Source of the DNA: Mesonia sp. K7
Lineage (GTDB): Bacteria; Bacteroidota; Bacteroidia; Flavobacteriales; Flavobacteriaceae
Assembly: GCF_003233725.1 (NCBI RefSeq)
Contig: NZ_QKQV01000019.1
Coordinates: 1 to 37,763 of the forward strand
DNA: 37,763 bases
Direction: 5' to 3'
Of this stretch, positions 34,355 to 37,763 are shown one piece after another (the first letter of the stretch is position 1; the number at the start of each line of letters is the position of its first letter). The notes beneath the pieces are model-generated. The model did no database searches and was not told the origin of the DNA. It worked only from the letters and a program-made list of their open reading frames with translations. A program made the position numbers and the translations under genes.

Positions 34355-36991
34355 ATGAAAAAAATACTACTTTATTTAAGTATACTGATGTGCTTTATGC
34401 ATGAAGGTGTACATGCCCAATTAGAATCTGCCCATTGGTTTTTTAATTACGGAGGTCTAGATTTTACTACAGGAACTCCCGTAGCTAAATCTGTTGACTT
34501 CTGGGGTTATCAACATCAAGGAGGGACTTCTATATCTACCGCTAATGGAAATTTACTATTTCATGGAAGTGGGTCTTCATTGATTAATTCTAATGGCTCT
34601 GTAATGGATAATGGGGCTGGATTAATCGGCGGTTTAGGTAATAGTTATCAACCAGCAATAACTGTTCCTTACCCTGCAAATCCTGATAAATATTATGTAT
34701 TCCAAGCTCATGGTATGGCTGTTAATATACCTATTAACGCTCCTTTTATGTATTCGGTAGTTGATATGACTTTGGATGGGGGGTTAGGAGGAGTTGTAAG
34801 TGGACAAAAAAACATTCCTCTAGATGGGAATTGGCCTCCTTCTGCAACTCCAAATCCATATCACGCTGCTAAAGTTACAGCGATTCCTCATGCTAATAAC
34901 CAAGATGTATGGGCGGTAGTCCACAGAGGAACCTATGATTATAATGCTTCCGCAGGATTGAGTAATGTTACAGGACATTTTGCTGCTTTCTTGGTAACCT
35001 CCAGTGGTGTACAAACTACTCCCGTCGTTTCTAATGAATTTCCTTTATTTGGAGGCTACTTTCGAATATCTCCGAATGGAAGGAAGCTTGCATCTACCTA
35101 TTATGATCAAAATGAAGGAACAGGTGTGTTTGCACTTTTTGACTTTAATACGGCTACGGGTGAAGTCACTAACCCTCAAAAACTATTAACATTAGCGCCA
35201 TATCAATACCCAGCAACTCAAACAGGTAATTTATCGCAAGTATCGGGAGTGGAGTTTTCACCAGATAGTAAACGTTTATATATTACAATGCCAGATTACT
35301 ATACAGAGAATAATGGGCAATGGGTACATGATGGTTCTAGAATTTTTCAGTATAACCTTGATGTATCTTCTACTCAAGATATTATCAATTCCAAAACATT
35401 ATTATGGTCTATTACGCAACCACCTTTTTATAGCATTCATAGTTTACAATTAGCTTTGGATGGAAAAATATATGCCTCAAGGCATGGTACTGAGTATTTA
35501 AGTGTTATTGAAAAACCCAATGCATTAGGTGTGGCTTGTGACTTTCAGTTGGATAATTTTTATTTAGGAGCGGGCTCTGCCGATCAAGGCTATGGTCTAC
35601 CACAATTTATGCCTGATAATTTTCAGTATGAAATTGTGAATGATATTTATTGCTATGGGGAATCCACCCAATTCCAAATAGATAGTCATGTTGGGATTAG
35701 TGCAGCGACTTGGGATTTTGGGGATTCAAGCAGTTCGCAAAACACTTCTACAGATTTAGCTCCTACCCATGTTTATACTCAACCAGGGACTTATATCGTT
35801 ACCGTAGAGTTGTATAACCAGTTTGGGACGCTTATTGAATTAGAGGACGAAATTACCATTTTACAGGGAGCTACAGCCACGATGCCGAATGATTTGGCGG
35901 AGTGCCAGCCTGATGCCAATACGCCAGCTGTTTTCGACCTTTCGCAGCAGGATTCCGTGGTGCTCAATGGTCAAGACCCTTCTACGTACGCCGTGAGTTA
36001 TCATACCGATCTTAACGATGCCGAAAACAATTCTGGCGCTATCCTCCCGAACAATAATTATAGCGCTACTGACGGTACGACTATTTATGTAAGGGTGACC
36101 AATACCAATACCCAATGTTATGACATTACTAGTTTTATGCTGCAAAGTGCCATTACTCCTGTGGCACCAACTGTCAGCCCTATTGTTTCGTGCGATCAAG
36201 ATGTACTGGACGGAAGCGTGTATTTTGACCTTACCCAACGGGAGAATGATCTGCAGGCTGGACAGCCTAATACTTTAATTAGCTACCATCTTGACCCAAC
36301 AGAAGCAGTGAATGCTATCAATGCGATCAGTGATCCAACTAATTTTTTAAGAAACAACGAACAGTATATTTATGTAAGGATTACTGCGAACGATCCTGCT
36401 GTGGATTGTTATGCTATTGCTCAATTGGAGTTACAGGTAAGTCAGGCTCCAGGAGCAGGAAGTTCATTGGAACTCACCGATTGTCCTCCTTTTGATTTGA
36501 CCACGGTTGCCGCTGAATTCCCTTCCGCTACTATCGAAGGTTATTTTATCAGTTCTAGCGATGCACAGGAGAATACCAATGCATTATTAACCCCAGAAGC
36601 TTACGAGGATGCCTTGAACAACAGCAGCGTTTATCTCCGACTTATCGATGCTAACGGTTGCGGAGGTATTGCACAAGTTGATCTCACTCTGGACGAAGAA
36701 TGTTTTTTCTTGCCTGAAGGGATCTCCCCTAATGGTGATGGTCTAAACGACAGTTTTGATCTTTCCGTATTGGACGCAGGGTATGGAGTCAATAATTTGG
36801 TCGTATATAATCGCCATGGACGAAACGTATTTGAGCGAGCCAATTATACGAATGAGTGGATAGGTCAGGATATGAATGGCAACAACCTGCCCACGGGTAC
36901 TTATTTCTATGTACTGGAATTGGATCGCTCACACCCAGCATATGGACAGACCATCAAAAAGTGGGTGTATGTCAATCGAAATGTTAATTAA
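34355..36991 (+). CDS. T9SS-secreted protein with PKD domain and type-B (CHU_C) sorting domain
   Basis: This 878-aa protein has a signal peptide (MKKILLYLSILMCFMHEGVHA). A beta-propeller-like region (about 25-430) follows, with repeats such as PDSKRLYITM and LQLALDGKIYAS. A PKD domain starts at about residue 450 (WDFGDSSSS, then PTHVYTQPGTYIVTV). Two or three Ig-like segments come next. The C-terminus has FLPEGISPNGDGLNDSF (about 783-799), then VYNRHGRNVFE and GTYFYVLEL, the gliding-motility-associated type-B domain. It should be exported by the type IX system and stay at the surface. A PorP/SprF gene follows, and type-B cargo usually travels with such a partner. The ligand or adhesion target is unknown. 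Confidence 0.92.
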   Translation: MKKILLYLSILMCFMHEGVHAQLESAHWFFNYGGLDFTTGTPVAKSVDFWGYQHQGGTSISTANGNLLFHGSGSSLINSNGSVMDNGAGLIGGLGNSYQPAITVPYPANPDKYYVFQAHGMAVNIPINAPFMYSVVDMTLDGGLGGVVSGQKNIPLDGNWPPSATPNPYHAAKVTAIPHANNQDVWAVVHRGTYDYNASAGLSNVTGHFAAFLVTSSGVQTTPVVSNEFPLFGGYFRISPNGRKLASTYYDQNEGTGVFALFDFNTATGEVTNPQKLLTLAPYQYPATQTGNLSQVSGVEFSPDSKRLYITMPDYYTENNGQWVHDGSRIFQYNLDVSSTQDIINSKTLLWSITQPPFYSIHSLQLALDGKIYASRHGTEYLSVIEKPNALGVACDFQLDNFYLGAGSADQGYGLPQFMPDNFQYEIVNDIYCYGESTQFQIDSHVGISAATWDFGDSSSSQNTSTDLAPTHVYTQPGTYIVTVELYNQFGTLIELEDEITILQGATATMPNDLAECQPDANTPAVFDLSQQDSVVLNGQDPSTYAVSYHTDLNDAENNSGAILPNNNYSATDGTTIYVRVTNTNTQCYDITSFMLQSAITPVAPTVSPIVSCDQDVLDGSVYFDLTQRENDLQAGQPNTLISYHLDPTEAVNAINAISDPTNFLRNNEQYIYVRITANDPAVDCYAIAQLELQVSQAPGAGSSLELTDCPPFDLTTVAAEFPSATIEGYFISSSDAQENTNALLTPEAYEDALNNSSVYLRLIDANGCGGIAQVDLTLDEECFFLPEGISPNGDGLNDSFDLSVLDAGYGVNNLVVYNRHGRNVFERANYTNEWIGQDMNGNNLPTGTYFYVLELDRSHPAYGQTIKKWVYVNRNVN

Positions 36992-37013
36992 ATTTAGTTG
37001 TGTTTAAGAATGC

Positions 37014-37046
37014 TCCCAGAGGGTTTTTTGTAAAGCTCTCTGGGAC
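37014..37046 (+). terminator. Hairpin after the CHU_C gene
   Basis: TCCCAGAG (about 37015-37022) and CTCTGGGA (about 37038-37045) form an 8-bp stem with a T-rich loop (GGTTTTTTGTAAAG). There is no strong T-run after the right arm, so it could also be an RNA-stabilising structure. Confidence 0.45.
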
Positions 37047-37084
37047 ATATTAAGAATGATGAAATTTGAGATAGCAACAGACTT

Positions 37085-37135
37085 GAGATATGAGATATGA
37101 GATATGAGATTTGAAAGTTGAAAGTTGAAAGTTGA
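37085..37135 (+). repeat. Period-7 tandem repeats
   Basis: Two adjacent short arrays lie here. The first is about three to four units of GAGATAT with a decayed last unit, the second three exact units of GAAAGTT plus a decayed GAAAGTC. Both have a 7-base period. A similar structure is common in intergenic DNA of Flavobacteriia, and no protein-coding role is indicated. Confidence 0.85.
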
Positions 37136-37205
37136 AAGTCGAAAAATTATAAGAGAATAAAATTAATCATTAAATATAAAATGGTTGATCGAAAATTATC
37201 CATAA

Positions 37206-37302
37206 AAATTTCTAGAGACTACTCCGTTGTCCTTACCTGCATTTCGACACTTCGACATGCTCAGTGCAAGTGCTCAATGACCACGTTAGGCAAGCTCGCA
37301 GT
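37206..37302. repeat. Dispersed intergenic repeat-like segment
   Basis: The GC-richer segment with TTTCGACACTTCGACATG, CTCAGTGCAAGTGCTCAATGAC and GCAAGCTCGCAGTGACG (each given in part) resembles the short palindromic TTCGAC...CTCAGTGAC repeats scattered between genes in Flavobacteriia. This is recalled from general pattern, not searched. Confidence 0.45.
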
Positions 37303-37303
37303 G

Positions 37304-37339
37304 ACGGATAATAAAAAAAATACGGATAATAAAAAAAAT
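37304..37339 (+). repeat. 18-bp direct duplication upstream of the PorP/SprF gene
   Basis: Bases 37304-37321 and 37322-37339 are identical 18-mers starting ACGGATAATAAA and ending in an A-run and T. They lie about 30 bases before the next start codon, in the leader or promoter region. Confidence 0.9.
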
Positions 37340-37367
37340 AAAACACCCAAAAACTTAAAACCAAAAT

Positions 37368-37763
37368 ATGAGAAAACATTATTACTTATGGCTGATAGCA
37401 GTGGTTCTTGCTACGGTAAAGACAAATGCGCAGCAAGACCCTCAGTATACTCAATACATGTATAATATGAACGTAGTCAACCCAGCTTATGCAGGTTCCA
37501 AAGACCACCTAGATGTTGGTTTATTATACAGAAGCCAGTGGAACAATATAGAAGGAGCACCAACAACTTATACTTTCAATGCACATTCACCTGTAGGAGA
37601 AAATACAGGTTTGGGTTTATCCGCAATTAGTGACGAAATAGGTCCCATTAAAGAGACCAATGTCTATGCAGATTTCTCTTATACGTTACGTTTTGCTAAC
37701 TCTAACTTAGCTTTTGGATTAAAGGCAGGAGCTACTTTTCATGATGTAAACCTTATGGAGTTG
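37368..37763 (+). CDS. PorP/SprF-family T9SS outer-membrane protein (partial)
   Basis: The frame opens at ATG 37368 and is still open at the window edge, giving 132 codons of a protein that is usually about 300-350 residues. A signal peptide (MRKHYYLWLIAVVLATVKTNA) is followed by QQDPQYTQYMYNMNVVNPAY and AGSKD, the hallmark of the PorP/SprF family. It continues with LYRSQWNNIEGAPTTYTFN. These beta-barrel proteins work with type-B CTD cargo in the type IX secretion and gliding system. Its location 376 bases after the CHU_C gene fits that pairing. Confidence 0.95.
   Translation, partial: MRKHYYLWLIAVVLATVKTNAQQDPQYTQYMYNMNVVNPAYAGSKDHLDVGLLYRSQWNNIEGAPTTYTFNAHSPVGENTGLGLSAISDEIGPIKETNVYADFSYTLRFANSNLAFGLKAGATFHDVNLMEL

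Noticed and set aside
37085-37140. CRISPR array
   Set aside because: Units are 7 bases with no spacers, and there are no cas genes in the window.

Overview
The window looks like a low-GC Bacteroidota chromosome, most likely of the family Flavobacteriaceae. The evidence is the promoter boxes of the TAnnTTTG type, two proteins with type IX secretion (T9SS) sorting domains, a PorP/SprF-family protein at the right edge, a MetH split into two genes, a hisIE fusion and a hisB fusion. No rRNA or tRNA was recognised.

Left part, about 1-9110, is a defence-like island on the minus strand. From upstream to downstream it holds a truncated winged-helix relic (8729-9130), then a tight five-gene operon: an XRE controller (8639-8436), a 781-aa protein with two GHKL ATPase modules (an N-terminal MORC/Hsp90-like one and a C-terminal histidine-kinase one), a receiver-domain protein, an HNH nuclease and an N6-adenine DNA methyltransferase (ending at 3220). 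The junctions overlap by 1-4 bases or are separated by 2 bases. The operon reads as a restriction-modification-like system with a built-in two-component switch. A separate 894-aa LRR-Roc-COR GTPase with a possible nuclease-like tail follows (3010-326). At the left edge is a broken XRE antitoxin-like gene whose operator/promoter is still intact.

The middle, 9340-15830, is a plus-strand string of unrelated accessory genes. They are a secreted YCF48-like protein broken by a 22-bp tandem duplication, an AbiTii-domain protein, a possible DarT/ART-like protein, and two probable HEPN-type or otherwise unknown proteins. They are separated by imperfect palindromes sharing AAACCGTTA 17-21 bases before the next start codon. 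One gene has an exact 8-nt inverted match between its two ends. This resembles an integron-type cassette array, but no integrase is visible. IS1182-like and IS110-like transposase fragments are fused at 12168-12660. A hipBA toxin-antitoxin pair (15836-17375, minus strand) closes the accessory block.

The right part is housekeeping. A SAM-I riboswitch (17692-17795) precedes a methionine operon: a trans-sulfuration enzyme, homoserine dehydrogenase, split metH and metF. A histidine attenuator with a His-rich leader peptide precedes hisG-D-C-B-H-A-F-IE (25101-32255), which covers the whole pathway. Then come a TPR/HTH membrane regulator, a large T9SS type-B (CHU_C) protein and the start of a PorP/SprF gene, which runs off the window.

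All functional calls come from reading motifs by eye; no database search was run. The most speculative parts are the cassette-array interpretation, the DarT-like and HEPN-like calls, and the nuclease-like tail of the Roco protein.
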